A stretch of DNA of 64,000 nt from Ochromonas danica. Lineage: Eukaryota; Sar; Chrysophyceae; Chromulinales; Chromulinaceae. Under the pieces are notes generated by a model. That model worked only from the letters and a program-made list of their open reading frames with translations. It was not told the origin of the DNA and made no database searches. Every line of letters begins with the position of its first letter. Positions within the stretch are counted from its first letter, which is position 1. The translations under genes were made by a program, and so were the position numbers. This document shows, one piece after another, positions 11,646 to 24,200 of this stretch. The stretch spans positions 62,001-126,000 of the forward strand of contig VKHL01000003.1 of assembly GCA_015146655.1 (NCBI GenBank). The letters are read 5' to 3'.

Positions 11646-14600
11646 ATGAGTATCGATCGTTATGACCCCATTCGCGTGCTGGGTGAAGGCAGCTTTGGCA
11701 AAGTGAGCTCTCCCAAAGAAAATTATCATACCTGCCCCACAGTCTAATTATCATTATTTGTGCTAGGTGTATTTGATGCGAGACAAGGTCAAGAGGAACT
11801 TCGTCTGCATGAAGATCATTAAGATCAAAAATATCCCCAAAAAGGAGCGAGAAGCCACAAAAATTGAAGTCGACCTGCTAAAAAGACTCCATCATCCCAA
11901 CATTGTTAGATATATTGATTCTTTTCTGTCGAGAAACAACGAGAGCTTGTGTATTTGCATGGAGTACTGTGATGGAGTAAGTTATGCTCCGCATGGAAAT
12001 GGCGAAAATATCGATTTAATCTTCGACCCATTTCTCCGCGTTTCTTCTGTTTATAGGGCGATCTTGCGTCTCAAATTAAGGCTGCTAAGAGGAATCTATT
12101 CTCTGAGAGCAAGATCTTACATTGGTTTGTTCAACTGGCGCTGGGTCTGCATTATATGCACGCCAACAAGGTCTTGCATCGTGATCTCAAGACACAAAAT
12201 ATCTTCCTCCTGGGCAACGGCCGACTTGTTTTGGGAGATTTAGGCATTTCTAAAGTTCTTGACGGCACCATGGACTTTGCCCAAACCTGCATTGGTACAC
12301 CATACTGTAAGTCCTTTCTCTTCCCTTTCTTCCTCTCTGATATTATGTTTACAGAAATACTTTTGACTTTGATTTAGATATGAGCCCTGAGATCTTTCAA
12401 AATAAACCATATTCCTACAAGTCAGATGTGTGGGCGTTAGGTTGTGTACTTTACGAGATGACCACTTTGAACCACGCGTTTGATGCAAACTCTTTGAACG
12501 GACTGGCTACCAAGATCATTAAGGGCAAATATCCACCTGTACATACAAAATATTCCCGTTACTTGCGTGAGCTGATAGCGCAGATGCTTATGCTCAACCC
12601 TCAACAAAGGCCAGATCTTGACCAGATCTTGCGCAAGCCTTTCATCAAAAAGCACGTCGTCAACTTTTTTGTTGATATTGCTTCCAGGCCATCTCAAAGT
12701 ATTGGTGAAGGTACTATGATATTTAAAGTAGCCGCTGGCGGTGTGGGTGGAGCAGGTGGGCAATCGATCATGAATGATACCAATATGATATCCCTGCGCC
12801 AGCAACTTCATCAGCTTGACATGACCCAATCTGTTGCCGATGCGATGCAACCCAAGACAACTCCTCCTGTAGATGATCAAGAGGCGTTGCGTTTGGCTCG
12901 CGATCAAGCTTCTGCTTTACGCCGAGAGCAGGAACATAAACGCATGGTAGAGGCAGCTTTGGAGAAATTACGACAAGAAAGAGAGATGAGAGTGAAGCAA
13001 AGACAGCAGCAAGATGGCTTTGGTAGAGCTGCCAGACCGCCTTTAGGTGGCCCTGGGGCTGTCGCTGGTCAACGGGACCCTCGCCGTCCTCAAGCTGCCC
13101 CGTCGGCTGCGCCAAGTGCTTTGGCTGCGCCTGCTAACCGCCCTCCCGTTGAGGCTAAATTGGGTCCATCTCCGACAGCAGCTGGTGGTGGTGCGGTTCG
13201 CGACCGTGGAATTAATTGGATGCGTCGACCTGAGGAGGCGCCGGCTGTCGCTCCTCCCCGTGATGATAATGGTGCGGGGCGTCGTCGCTCTTATGGAGAA
13301 GAGCCCAGTCGAGATCGCAAAGCATCTGCAGCAGCCGTTGCGGCTGAGGAAGCTGCTGCTGCTAATAACCGCCGGCGGCAACTTCTGCTTCAACAACAGC
13401 AACAACAAGAAGCTTTAGCAGCAGCTGCGCGATTAGCGGAGGATCGAAGGCGTGAGGAGGTCAAAGCCGAAGCACGTCTACGAGAGGAGGCTCGGATACG
13501 AGAAGAAGCTAAACAGAAAGAAGAGCAGCTTGAGCGGGTGAGGATGGAACAAGTTCGCGAACGAGCCGAAGCGGCAGCTAAAGCCAAACGAGAAGCATTA
13601 AGGGAAAAAGAAAGAGAGAAAGAAAAGGAAAAGGAGCGTCTGAGACTGTTGGAAATTGAGCAGTTGAAGCGAGATAAATTAGAATTAGACCGACGAACCA
13701 ATCAACGTGCTGCCGCAGCTGCTCAAGCAGCTGAAAGAGCAAAGAGAGAGCAGTTAGATGCCTTGCAGGAGAAGTTAGACCATATGAATGAACAGATAAG
13801 TCGCTTGGAAATCCCTGCTGTGGCACCAAGAAACCGAGTCACTGGAGACCAGCGAGCGGAAGACAAAAATGGCGACGAACTTATTTCTGCCCGAGAAAGA
13901 GTTTACCGCAACAAACAGGCCAAGCAAGAAAGAGATGAAGAAGAACGACGGAAACTTCTTCTCGAAGCTGAAAACGAGAATCGTAGATTGAGACAGCAAG
14001 CGGTGGAGAACAAACAAAAGATCTACGCTGATCATGCGGGTGTTCTTCCAGGTTATGCTGCTTCCAACAGCAACATGAATAATGGAAACAACAAATATGA
14101 GTTTGATAGAAATCGACAGAAAGCTCGCATGGACCCTGAGGAGCTGAACGATCGCTTGGAAGAAGCCACGCGAGGTAAAGGATCTAGGTGAGTAATGTTA
14201 GAGGACTTGATTCGTGCTTCGTCGACTTTTGTCTAATGCACTTGATTTTTCTTAGATTCGATTCTTCCCCGATGCTTCCCACTGATTGGTCTGGAGCAGG
14301 AAGTGAGTCTCGTAAAACCCAACGCACTAACAGCGACCTTGGCCCTATTAGTGGTAGTGGTAGTGGTCGAAGTAGTAATCCACCCAAAGTTAACCCTTCT
14401 TCTAGTCTGGAAATTAATACTGACTCTGGATCCGATGAAGACCTTTTCGAGAAAGGTGAGGGAGAAGGAGGAGAAAGTGATATCGAAGAAGAAGAAGATT
14501 TGCTTCATCGTGAAGAAGAATTGCGTGCAGAATTGCAGTTCGCTACACAACGTGTGGAGGATTTGAGACGAACACTGCAAGAGACGAAGAGCTTTTTGGG

Positions 14601-15333
14601 TCCGCGCGTCCCCACCCGTCAAGGTCCTGTTGGCCCTGCCGGAGGTGGGCTTGAACCCATCGCATCTCATGCTTCGAAGCCAAAATTGATATCTCAACAA
14701 GGAAGTAGTTCCAATGACCGAGATGACGAGGAGGTAGAAGAAGATGAAGAGGATCTGTTTGATCTGGAAGAGGAAGAAGAGTATGAAGAGAGCTGGGACG
14801 ATCCTTCACGCTACAATAGCAAGAGTAATAACAGCGGCAATGGCGTCAATGCTAACAAAAAGATGGGTGTGGCGGATAGACCCATTGCACCCGCCGTGCT
14901 TGCAGGGGGAGCAGATAGTCGTGGTGATTTCAGTGGTGAGAATACAGTGCGAAGAATGAAGGCTCCAGATCCAGGGGCTTATGATCATGGTGTTTCTTCC
15001 TCACCATCAGGTAGATTGTCTGATCGCATTGAGAGATTGAGGCAGCTCTGCATTGAGGGACTTGGCAGAGACGCTTTCTTCGATGCTTACCACTTTCTAA
15101 AGCAGCACGAGGAGGTATGGTTTGTTCTTGCTTTATCTTAGTATTTTTGCCTGACTGTGGCTTTGGTTGTTCTGTAGGAGTCTCAAGGCTATGATAATGG
15201 CCGTGATTTGAATGACGAGGACTTCGAGGCCAAGAAGATGGCACGCTGCCGGGCTATCCTGGGTGAAGGCAAAATGCAGTACGTGCAACTCATCGATCAA
15301 CTCATTTTCATGGAAGAAACTCATCTTGGTTAG
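11646..15333 (+). CDS. NEK (NIMA-related) serine/threonine kinase
   Basis: This 1113-aa kinase resembles the NEK1/NEK3/NEK5 branch, known for roles in cilia and cell-cycle control. Six exons fit in phase: 11646-11702, 11767-11976, 12057-12306, 12378-14187, 14256-15114 and 15178-15333. The kinase domain covers about residues 6-270: GEGSFGK in the glycine loop, CMKIIK with the ATP lysine, HRDLKTQN, DLG in place of DFG (also seen in some animal NEKs), and IGTPYYMSPE in the activation segment. A low-complexity Ala/Arg/Gln/Glu-rich coiled coil (about 340-650) and an acidic stretch follow. The C-terminus keeps the NEK1-like motifs YHFLKQHEE and ILGEGK...LIFMEE. All catalytic residues are present, so the enzyme should be active. 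Confidence 0.93.
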
Positions 15334-15741
15334 ATCCCTGTTCATTCGTGATTTACTGATGGCAATTCGTTTGAAATTGCCCACGCTGGTACAAATAGTC
15401 TACTAACATCGAGTGGTAGAGCTTTGAATTATTCTCTGCAGTACAGAAGTTGTGTGATAAGATAAGTATTATTCTGCAACTCGCAGAAAACCATTAGTTC
15501 CTTTTCTATTCAAGGTAACGGTCATGCTCGTGGCATTGATTAGATTTAGTTCTCAAACTTGTGAGTTATGACTCCAAAAATAGCATTGCATTGGAGCAGC
15601 CAGCCATTCGAGCACATGAACTGAGCTGGGAAGGACACAGAGGAGCACTTACTATCTACACGATATCAGTATATCAGATTCCACTGATTATACATTATTC
15701 TACAAAGACAACTCTCGTTGGACAACTAAACTACAAAGTGT
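15334..15741. other. convergent intergenic gap
   Basis: The stretch lies between the stops of the NEK kinase and the NhaD gene. It is AT-rich 3' UTR sequence. I see no gene, repeat or structured RNA in it. Confidence 0.55.
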
Positions 15742-17856
15742 TCAAAAGGGCAGATGAGAGGTAATGGCGGAAACGGTGGAGGGCAAATCGAACGCATCGC
15801 CATGCCCTCCAAACAAACCATTCACAATTTGATTCTGCGCCAAATATACCCCAATACCCGTTAGATAACCAGCTCCAGCAGCGAGCGTGATCTTCTTTAC
15901 ATACCACATGAAATCTACCTTTTCCAGGCCCATTAGCGCAACGCCAGCTGCGGAACCAATCACCAACATGGAACCGCCGGTGCCGGCACAATATGCGATC
16001 AATTGCCACAGAGTTGAATCCATTGGCACTTGATTTAAATCATACATACCCATGGTAGCAGCGACCAAAGGTACATTATCAATAATGGCAGATGCCACAC
16101 CAATCAACGTGGCCACAATGGAGGTGTCCGGGATAACACTATCCAAAGTCTCAGCCAATCCTCGAAGAATACCAGCTGAATCCAATGCTCCAACGGACAG
16201 CAAGATACCCAAGAAGAAAAGTACGCCTGAAGTGTCAATCTTCTTCAAAGCAGCAGGAGCCATCAGACTTTCTCGATCTTCGCCGGCGTGAATCACATCG
16301 GTGAGAGACCACATCATTCCCAGAGACGCCAACATGCCTAAATAAGGCGGAAGACCAGTAAAAGCCTTAAAGAGTGGCACACTGAGCAACCCTAAGAGAC
16401 CAGTGGTAAAGACTAGCTGTCCTCTGGGAGCAAGTTGAATCTCTTGAGAGGCTTTTGGGGGCAAGGCGGTATTAAGAGGAATATTTGGGAGCAGAGCGAA
16501 GATGGACACGATCACAGACGCTAACGAAGGAATTAACAGAGAAAACATCGTCGGTAAGGCAGAAATTTGTCCATTAATCCACAGCATGGTCGTAGTAACA
16601 TCTCCAATGGGAGTCCAAGCTCCGCCAGCATTGGCAGCGATAACCACCATAGCACCGAATAATTTGCGGTCTTCATCATCGGGTAGAAGCTTCTTCACAA
16701 GAGACACCATTACAATTGTGGTGGTGAGGTTATCTAATATTGCGGACATAAAGAAGGTCAAGAGACCGATCACCCACATCAGCGCACGTTTATCTGCGGC
16801 TTGGATGCGATCGGTCACCATCTTAAAGCCTTGATGAGAATCCACAATTTCTACAATAGTCATTGCACCCAAGATAAAGAAGACAATTTCCGACACTTCC
16901 GTCACCTTCTCACCAAGAACATGAAGCGAGTCGGCAGTCGCAACACCTGCTGCACTGGATGACGTAGCATAGATAACCCACAACGCGGTGCTCATAATTA
17001 ATGCTATTCCTGCTTTATTCAACTCGAAGAAAGTCTCAAAGATAATACCCATATATCCTAACACAAAAGTAGCAATCATAGCCAAGTACTGATGTTGATG
17101 GATCCATTCTCCTTGCAATATACCCACACCAATAACAGAGGCTGCGATGACAAAGCCAGTACGTAAGATATCTTGTTTTCTAGATGATAAAGCAAGTATG
17201 TTTGCATCTTCGCGAGCTTGCTCCTGAATTTGGAAGAGACTATCACCTGAAAACCGAGCAGTACAGCAGGCGATATCCTCTGCTTGAAGTGCTTTGATGA
17301 TATCTCGCATCGACACAATACCCACAATATCTTTCCCATCCTTTGCCAAAATGGGCAGGTGGCGAATATTATGCTGAAGCATAAGTTTCCTGCAGTCTTG
17401 CAGCTGATCATCTTCTCTTCCCACTACCAGTTTGTCCTTTGGAGTCATGACGTCTCCGATGATGATATCCGATGAGCGCAACTGATTATCAATGACTTTT
17501 GATACAAAATCACGCTCAGTAAAGATGCCTGTGATCTCATCTTGATTATCAAATACCAGAATCGCTCCTTTGTCAAAGGCGTTCATGATCTTCACAGCAG
17601 AGTAGACGGTATCATTTTGGTTGACTTTAGGGAAACCTTCCGATACTATGAGCTTGCGAATGGGATCACTGCTTCGAAACTCAGAAACGATCTCAACCAC
17701 ATTGTCCACAGTGGTAGTGCTGAGATGATGCTCAGTGGTGGGGCGGAATCGTGGGGAAGTTCTGAGTGGGGGAGTAGAAAAGACAAGACGAGGCTGGAAC
17801 GCCTCCACCCCACTCCACGCCCACAGAGCAATCAAGCTCAGCGCGAAGAGAAACAT
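15742..17856 (-). CDS. CBS-domain NhaD-type Na+/H+ antiporter, probably plastid-targeted
   Basis: This single-exon gene encodes 704 aa. Residues 1-20 form a signal peptide (MFLFALSLIALWAWSGVEA) followed directly by FQPR and a Ser/Thr/Arg-rich stretch; a Phe at this position is the hallmark of bipartite leaders for red-lineage complex plastids. Residues about 60-190 form a pair of CBS domains (TERDFV and SMRDIIKAL end-motifs), usually adenylate sensors. About a dozen membrane helices follow with NhaD/ArsB-type sequence, including LDNLTTTIVMV, the paired IDNVPLVAA and NAGGAWTPIGDVTT. NhaD exchangers move Na+ for H+; the plant homologue NHD1 acts in the plastid envelope. It is head to head with the BET gene. 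Topology and family are firm, plastid location is inferred from the leader, and ion specificity is not readable. Confidence 0.9.
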   Translation of the reverse strand: MFLFALSLIALWAWSGVEAFQPRLVFSTPPLRTSPRFRPTTEHHLSTTTVDNVVEIVSEFRSSDPIRKLIVSEGFPKVNQNDTVYSAVKIMNAFDKGAILVFDNQDEITGIFTERDFVSKVIDNQLRSSDIIIGDVMTPKDKLVVGREDDQLQDCRKLMLQHNIRHLPILAKDGKDIVGIVSMRDIIKALQAEDIACCTARFSGDSLFQIQEQAREDANILALSSRKQDILRTGFVIAASVIGVGILQGEWIHQHQYLAMIATFVLGYMGIIFETFFELNKAGIALIMSTALWVIYATSSSAAGVATADSLHVLGEKVTEVSEIVFFILGAMTIVEIVDSHQGFKMVTDRIQAADKRALMWVIGLLTFFMSAILDNLTTTIVMVSLVKKLLPDDEDRKLFGAMVVIAANAGGAWTPIGDVTTTMLWINGQISALPTMFSLLIPSLASVIVSIFALLPNIPLNTALPPKASQEIQLAPRGQLVFTTGLLGLLSVPLFKAFTGLPPYLGMLASLGMMWSLTDVIHAGEDRESLMAPAALKKIDTSGVLFFLGILLSVGALDSAGILRGLAETLDSVIPDTSIVATLIGVASAIIDNVPLVAATMGMYDLNQVPMDSTLWQLIAYCAGTGGSMLVIGSAAGVALMGLEKVDFMWYVKKITLAAGAGYLTGIGVYLAQNQIVNGLFGGHGDAFDLPSTVSAITSHLPF

Positions 17857-18357
17857 TTTACAGAAGAAGTCTATCCTCGTTTCTTGGCAAACCAGGAATC
17901 TTGATGGAAGGGATTGGAGCGGGCGTTTGCCTTTGCTGACGGTGCTTTCCCTCTCTCTGCAAGTTCATCATCGATCACCGTGGCGGGTAGTGTTTCGGAG
18001 TTTTGAGGTTTTGGAATTTCGATTCCCTTCTTTCCCCCCAAGATTTCAGAATTCAGTGCAAGACCACACAAACTTCACCCACCATCTCCCCTCAGCAGAA
18101 CCGACGTGGTGGTTTGGCCTTGCAGATGATCTGCCTGCGTGGCCAGTGCTGGGTCCCCCTTTTCACAACCCCTCCCCCACCCCGGTGACAACTCAAAAAG
18201 CCAACCGCCGAAGGAACGGTCAACCACAATCGAATTCCCCCCGCGCGGCCAATCGACTGAGTGGCGGCCCCTGTGCACATGAGCGTTTTGGTCTCAACAC
18301 GAAAGATTGGAATTGCCCCCCATTAGAATCCTCTCCACCCCCTCGATCAGCCCAATC
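17857..18357. promoter_or_regulatory. divergent promoter between NhaD and BET genes
   Basis: About 500 bp lie between the NhaD start and the BET start. The right half is rich in C on the + strand (runs such as cccctcccccaccccgg near 18170). An open frame crosses here on the + strand, but its composition is Pro/Arg/Ser-rich and it overlaps the NhaD gene, so I do not take it as a gene. Confidence 0.45.
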
Positions 18358-20826
18358 ATGGACATGGTTCCATCACCTGATCATACTGATACTTCTCAAA
18401 CTTCTGCCAATATTATAATGAAAGATCAAGAAAGGTGAGAAGGCAGAAAAAGAGCGAAAGTTCTCATGATAATTTGAATACTCAAATCTTCATTGTACTT
18501 CTTCCCCTCCCTCCCCTCTCCTTCTTCCTCCTCCGCCCGCTTTCTCGTTCATTTCTTAATGATTCCTATCTCTTTCTGTGTGTAGCTTTGATGATCCTGC
18601 CGTAATGCAAGGTGTTGATGACTACCACGATCTTCAGGTTGGTCTCTCCTGAATTTGAATTTGCATTGTCTTCAAGCCTCACCAATCAATGTTTCATGAC
18701 AGTCTTCAATTCACGAAGACTCTATTAATCAGGATGCTGCGAATCCGGGTTATTCACAGCAAGCCCTGCCCTGTCTTAAGGGCACCATGACATATGTTGG
18801 AGGCGTGGTCTATTGCAAAGGCAAATGGGGGATGTCGGCTGCAGCTCATGATACTCCTGGACAAACTAGTGATTTTGAGTTTAAACTTATGAAAGCCGAC
18901 GAGAATGGTAGTTATTTCCCCGTAAGCGGCCTCTATCAAGGATGGTTCAATGTGAAGCAACCTCCACCTGCCAAAGGTTCCGTCAAAGTCGATGATAAGG
19001 AGATGAAAATAACTTACACACTAGGAGAAAATGGAAGCCATACGATCAATGGAGAAGGACACAATCGATATGGTCAGTTTAGACTTTTTGGCACCCTCAC
19101 TCAAGATGGCAAGGTTGTGATGTATAGAGAGTACTTCGTTTTGAATCCCTTGCCGGTGCAGCCGTTGCCTACTCCGAAGAAGGTAAAGGTCGAGAAGAAG
19201 AAGGAGGCTCCCACAGGTGTTAGTTCAAGTGCGAAGAAGGACGATGCAGCATCGCGAGAAGGCGGACGTGTTCGCAGGCAGTCTTCTTTGTTAAAAGAAT
19301 TCGCCGACCCTTTGCAGCGAACTAAGTCCCAAGATTCTCTCGAAAAACTTCAACCAGTCAACATGAAACCTATCGAGCCAATTTCAAGAGCATCTCTGAC
19401 CAGATCATCGAGTGATCGAGCGCCAAGATTAACTTCAGCCATGAAGCGATGCCTCGACTTGCTTAAGGAACTTACCAAGCATCCACAAGCGATTTGGTTC
19501 TTGGAGCCCGTCGATCCTATTGCTCTCAATATTCCTGACTATCCAAGAATAATTAAGAACCCCATGGACTTCTCCACCATTCGATACAACATCGAAAACG
19601 GAATTTATGAAAATATGCATGGGTTTGCGGAGCACATGCGCTTGGTCTTCAAGAATGCGATGACTTTCAATCAGCTGCCTGATAATCCTGTACATATTGC
19701 GGCTAAAGATCTTTCGAATCGCTTTGAAGACAAATTCCGTTGGCTGTTGCGTCAAGTTGACCCCGAGACTGATTTTGCTGAGGCGCCTAAACCCCTTCAA
19801 CGATCCTCGTCTTCTGGTCCAGCGACTACCAATGTGAAAAAGAGAAATAGCAAGGAACCATCCTTGAAGGCATTCCGCGCTAATGGTCCAAGACCTCAAG
19901 CCATGTCTTTTTTGCCTCCTGCTGCAATGGACGGTTCCACTCAAACCATTTTGGAATTGCAGCGAATGATGCAGTCCATGCAAGATGAAATCAAACAGCT
20001 ACGAGCGACTGTCAAGGAAAAGGAAGTGATGCAAAAAGTCATGGAGACAAAGGAGGCAGCCATGAACCCACTAACATACGAGGAGAAGAAGACTTTAATT
20101 ACCCAAATCCATAACCTGCCGCCACATAAAATGGATCAAGTCCTTGACATCATTCAGCGCGCTCTGCCTCCTGGACGAGATGATGGTGACGGTGAAATAG
20201 AAGTTCCTCTAGATGCTTTGGACACTTTAACGTTGCGCAAACTCCAGCAATTTATTGATGTGAGTATCTCAATTTTACGATTTTCCATATTATGTCTGAT
20301 TTCTTTTGTTTTGATGCTTTAGCAAGATAACTCGGAAAACAAGAAAAAGCGTCCATATTCCTCCACCCCCAATCTGAGCAGAAGTGCCAGCACGGGGAAA
20401 GCGGAAGGTGCGAAGAAATCTAAGAAAGCTCGAACAAGCACATCTTCCTCCGCAGCTGCCGCAACAGCTGCTCCGTTGCAGGGGGAGCAGCTTCTAAATG
20501 CCGACGCTGCAGAACTTCTCTTTGAACCGGATGAAAATGATCCCATCTTCAATGACTCGTATGATGTCGCGCCACATGTTGGTATGTCAACGAGTGCTTC
20601 TAACCTTGCTCAAGGTTATGCCATGGACGGCTTCGATGATTCGAGGTCTTCTGAAGTTGCTCAAGTGCACGTATCTAATGTTGATGCTTGGATGTCGAGT
20701 GGCTCGAGTGCAGTAGCTAATGGAAAGCCACTTCAGGAAGAAGAAGATGGCGAAGACTCTAATCTCTGGTCTGCTGCGGCCGATGAAATAAGGGCCAAAC
20801 GCTCTGATGTGGATACCTATGGCTAA
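18358..20826 (+). CDS. BET-family bromodomain protein (single bromodomain + NET)
   Basis: This nuclear chromatin reader of 729 aa has four exons: 18358-18434, 18586-18637, 18703-20259 and 20323-20826. The first ATG is weakly supported and the second intron has a less usual donor (gttggt), so the first 45 residues are tentative. Residues about 70-190 form a beta-rich domain ending in GEGHNRYGQFRLFGTL and a following YREYF. One bromodomain spans about 290-395: PDYPRIIKNPMDFSTI, with Asn in TFNQL as the acetyl-lysine contact. A NET domain with LTYEEKKTLITQI lies at about 498-563. One bromodomain plus NET is the plant GTE-type layout, unlike the two bromodomains of animal and fungal BETs. The tail is Lys-rich and then acidic. 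It should bind acetylated histones and aid transcription. Confidence 0.9.
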
Positions 20827-21249
20827 GGTTGTCTACAGCTTCACGCACCACATCCTTGCTGTGTTACTTTCTGTGTACATTAAAACCCGTTCTCCCTAAT
20901 CCTGCAGGCTGTTATGACGACTTGGGTGCAGTCGTTAGCTAGTGGGAGGTAGGCGAGGTGCGGAGAAAAAATAGTCTTGTTAGTTGAACCGACTTCACTG
21001 AGTCATCTGCATATGTATAGCTCAACCCGCAGTCTCACTTGGTCTGGCGCGGCAACCTGAGGAGGAATACTCCTGGAGGGTGCACCCTTGTCGTGCCTAT
21101 TCCAATGGAGAACGAGGCGGTCCTTAGCCTGTTTGTGCTACTTGCCACTATGTAACATACTTACAGCCTCCTTGTCTTTGAACTTGGACTCTCTCACTCT
21201 GGTTTAAAAAGTTGACATTGCGAGCTTAAATTATGATACAAAGCAACAA
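20827..21249. other. convergent intergenic gap with two adjacent stem-loops
   Basis: This gap holds 3' UTRs of the BET and PRP16 genes. At 21060-21074 AGGAG and CTCCT flank a 5-nt loop, and at 21077-21088 AGGGTGCACCCT is a perfect 12-nt palindrome. The region is more GC-rich than other gaps here. I could not match it to a known RNA gene. Confidence 0.4.
21060..21088. other. paired inverted repeats (possible RNA hairpins)
   Basis: A 5-bp stem with a 5-nt loop is followed two bases later by a perfect 12-nt palindrome. They could form hairpins in either 3' UTR or belong to a small RNA. No family is recognised. Confidence 0.3.
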
Positions 21250-24200
21250 TTACAGCCCCAGTCTCAAGGGGGTTCGTTTTGCCGCAGCAGAGCTTTTGCT
21301 GTCAGATGTTTGCCCACCCGGAGTTACAATGTTCTGCTTCTTCCTGAGAAGAGAGAGCAAGGATGAGGCTCCACCACCACTGACAGCAGCACCATTCGAT
21401 CCTTGCTCACTCTTCTTTTCCTCAGCCTTTTTCATCTCTTCTTCCATATTCTTGCGTTCTCTCGCACCCTTCTGGCTGTGCAACAAACGTGTCTCATAGG
21501 ATTCTTTCACTGTGAAGAACATGGGACCCATCTCCGCCAGCCATTCACCTTCCACTGCTGTCACGCAAGACATGTACTCCTTGGAAGTCATTATCAACTC
21601 GTGATAGCACACGTAATCTGGAGTGTATCCCAAGCCAAAGAGCGCGGAGGCAGGATGCAACGAGGATGGAATACCAGTGAGCATGTTCACATATTCACCT
21701 ATCCCTTTAATCCGCGCACTGTTATAGAAATACGACGAACAAATAGCTTTTCTCACCACATCCCACTGTCCTCGTGAGGAAGTGTGACGAATCTTCTGAC
21801 TATTCATGATATCCAAAAGTTGTGCATGGACTTCACGAGCTTTCTTCATAGCTTTGGGATGAATGAAGTGGTCGTTGCACCATGTCGAAGAATAATTTTG
21901 TTGCTTCCATTGCAGATAGACATTGAGATAAGTTAGATGATCGCTCTCTGGGACAAAGAACTTCTCTCGAGCCGCATCTGACTCTTCTTCTCGATCTTTG
22001 GGACGGAAGAAGATACCAGGGATGGACAACATTGAAACAATGATCAAGATTTCCATAGTGCAGTCCAACTCTTCTGCGAATAGGACCATCTTGGCTAAGG
22101 GTGGATCAAGAGGAAATTCGACCATTTTACGACCGAGATTTGTGAGTGACCCAGTGTTATTCAAGGCGCCCAGCACCCACAGCTGGTACATGGAATTGAG
22201 AATATTCTCCTGAGGTGGCGGATCCATGAAGTCAAAAGCGAGCAAATCCTCAATACCTAGTGATTTCAATAAGAGAACAACATTGCCGAGATTGGTTCGT
22301 TGGATCTCAGGGATCTGATTGGGTAGCATCTCAGCTACGAACTGCCTCTCTGTGAAAAGACGATAACAATAGCCTGGCCCCGTTCTTCCAGCTCTCCCCG
22401 ATCGTTGGTTTGCATTAGCTTGCGACTCTGGCACAACCTGCAAAGCATCCATACCAATCTTAGGGTTGTACACCTTTACTTTGGCATAGCCTGTGTCGAC
22501 CACATAACGAATGCCATCGACGGTGAGAGAGGTCTCCGCAATATTAGTCGAAACAATGCACTTCCTCTGTCCGTCAGAACTGCGATCAAAGATCTTGGCT
22601 TGCAGATCGGCTGGGAGCTGAGAGTACATGGGCAAGAGTAGCAGAGGTGGAACAGTCTCGCCCAAAGCACCACAGCGTTCAGCGATGACTTGACAAGTCG
22701 CCTCAATATCCTCTTGACCTGTCATGAAGATCAGAATATCTCCTGGAGGATAAGACAAATGAATTGTCAATGCTTGTTTCACAGCCGCTTCCACATAGTC
22801 TTCAGCTGGTGTTTTCGCAAAATAAGTCTCGACAGGAAAAGTTCTACCAGGAATGCGGAAAATAGGAACCTTGCCAAAGAAATCAGAGAATCGATCCGCA
22901 TTCAATGTAGCTGAGGTCACAATGAGCTTTAGATCTCTTCTCCGCTGAACGATTTGTTTCAAGAGACCAAAAAGAACGTCAGTGTGCAGAGAACGTTCAT
23001 GTGCCTCGTCCATGATGACAGCACTGTAACTGTCGAGATCACTTTCGCGCAATGACTCTCGTAACAAGACACCATCAGTCATGTACTTGATCACGGTCTT
23101 GGAGGAGGTGAGATCCTCAAATCGGATGGCATAACCCACTTCCTCACCAAGTGCCACTTCCATCTCCTCTGCTACACGTTTTGCCACCGACATGGCAGCA
23201 ACGCGACGGGGCTGTGTACAGCCAATCATTCCATAGTTGGAATAACCTTCCTCGTGGAGATATTGAGTGAGCTGAGTCGTTTTGCCTGAGCCAGTTTCAC
23301 CCACGACGATAACAATGGGGTGGTCATGGATGACCTCGAGCAATGCTCTGCGCACTGTATAGACGGGTAGCGACTGACGCTGGTCAAGCAGGGTTTGATG
23401 CGGTCTGTTCGCTGCCGTGGGTTTGTTCTGAATGTGTTGATGGAATGAGTTTTCCTTGCGATAGTCCGGCTCCTCCTCTTGCTGAGTGGTCTGCTCATGC
23501 TCTTTCTGCTCCACAGAGCGACCCACAGATAAACCAGTCGCAGGGACTCCTCCCTCAGCTTCTCCTGCAGCAGCAGCTCCTCCATCAGGCACGCCAATGA
23601 TCTGCCCCATCTTGCTTCCACCCAGTTCCCAAAACCTCTGCCTCATCTTCATCATCTCCTTTTTCTCGCGCACCACACGCAACAGCTCTGAACCCTTCCG
23701 AGCGGTGATTGCCATATCCGAGGTGGGGTCTTTCACCACCGAGACCGCGCTTTGAGTCATGGAGAAAGATTGTTTGGCATCGAGAAATGGCGGCTTGACA
23801 TGGTGTACGAGCAGGTTAACTCGATTCTCTTCTTCACTAGCGAAATCTGTTTGTCTTTCACGGATGTTTGCCACACCAGATTGTAAGAGACGATTCTCTT
23901 CCCAGGCTTCTTGGTCGGCATGCAGCTGACTGGCCTTGGCAGAGAGACCCACGATCTTGGCCGACCCCCCTTTCCCACCTCCGACCCCTTGAGAAGATCC
24001 ATAACTATCAAGGCCTGTGGTCTGGCTTTCCTCGGAAAGATAGAACTGGTGGTCGAAGTCGTCGTCTGCTTCGTTGGGATCGTATCTGTTGCTACTGCTT
24101 CCTCCATCTGCTTCAGGTGAGGAATTTAAGGCAGTGTAGCCCAGGCGCTCTAGAAGCTTTGGATTGAGAACTGTGCGAGATCGCACAGACGTCCCTCCTC

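Noticed and set aside
13300-13800. Ala/Gln/Arg/Glu-rich segment of the NEK kinase as a separate gene or repeat element
   Set aside because: It is continuous with the kinase frame and is a low-complexity coiled coil common in NEK proteins.
17735-18418. Open frame of about 227 codons on the + strand between NhaD and BET
   Set aside because: It overlaps the start of NhaD in antisense and the first BET exon in another frame, is rich in Pro/Arg/Ser, and shows no domain.
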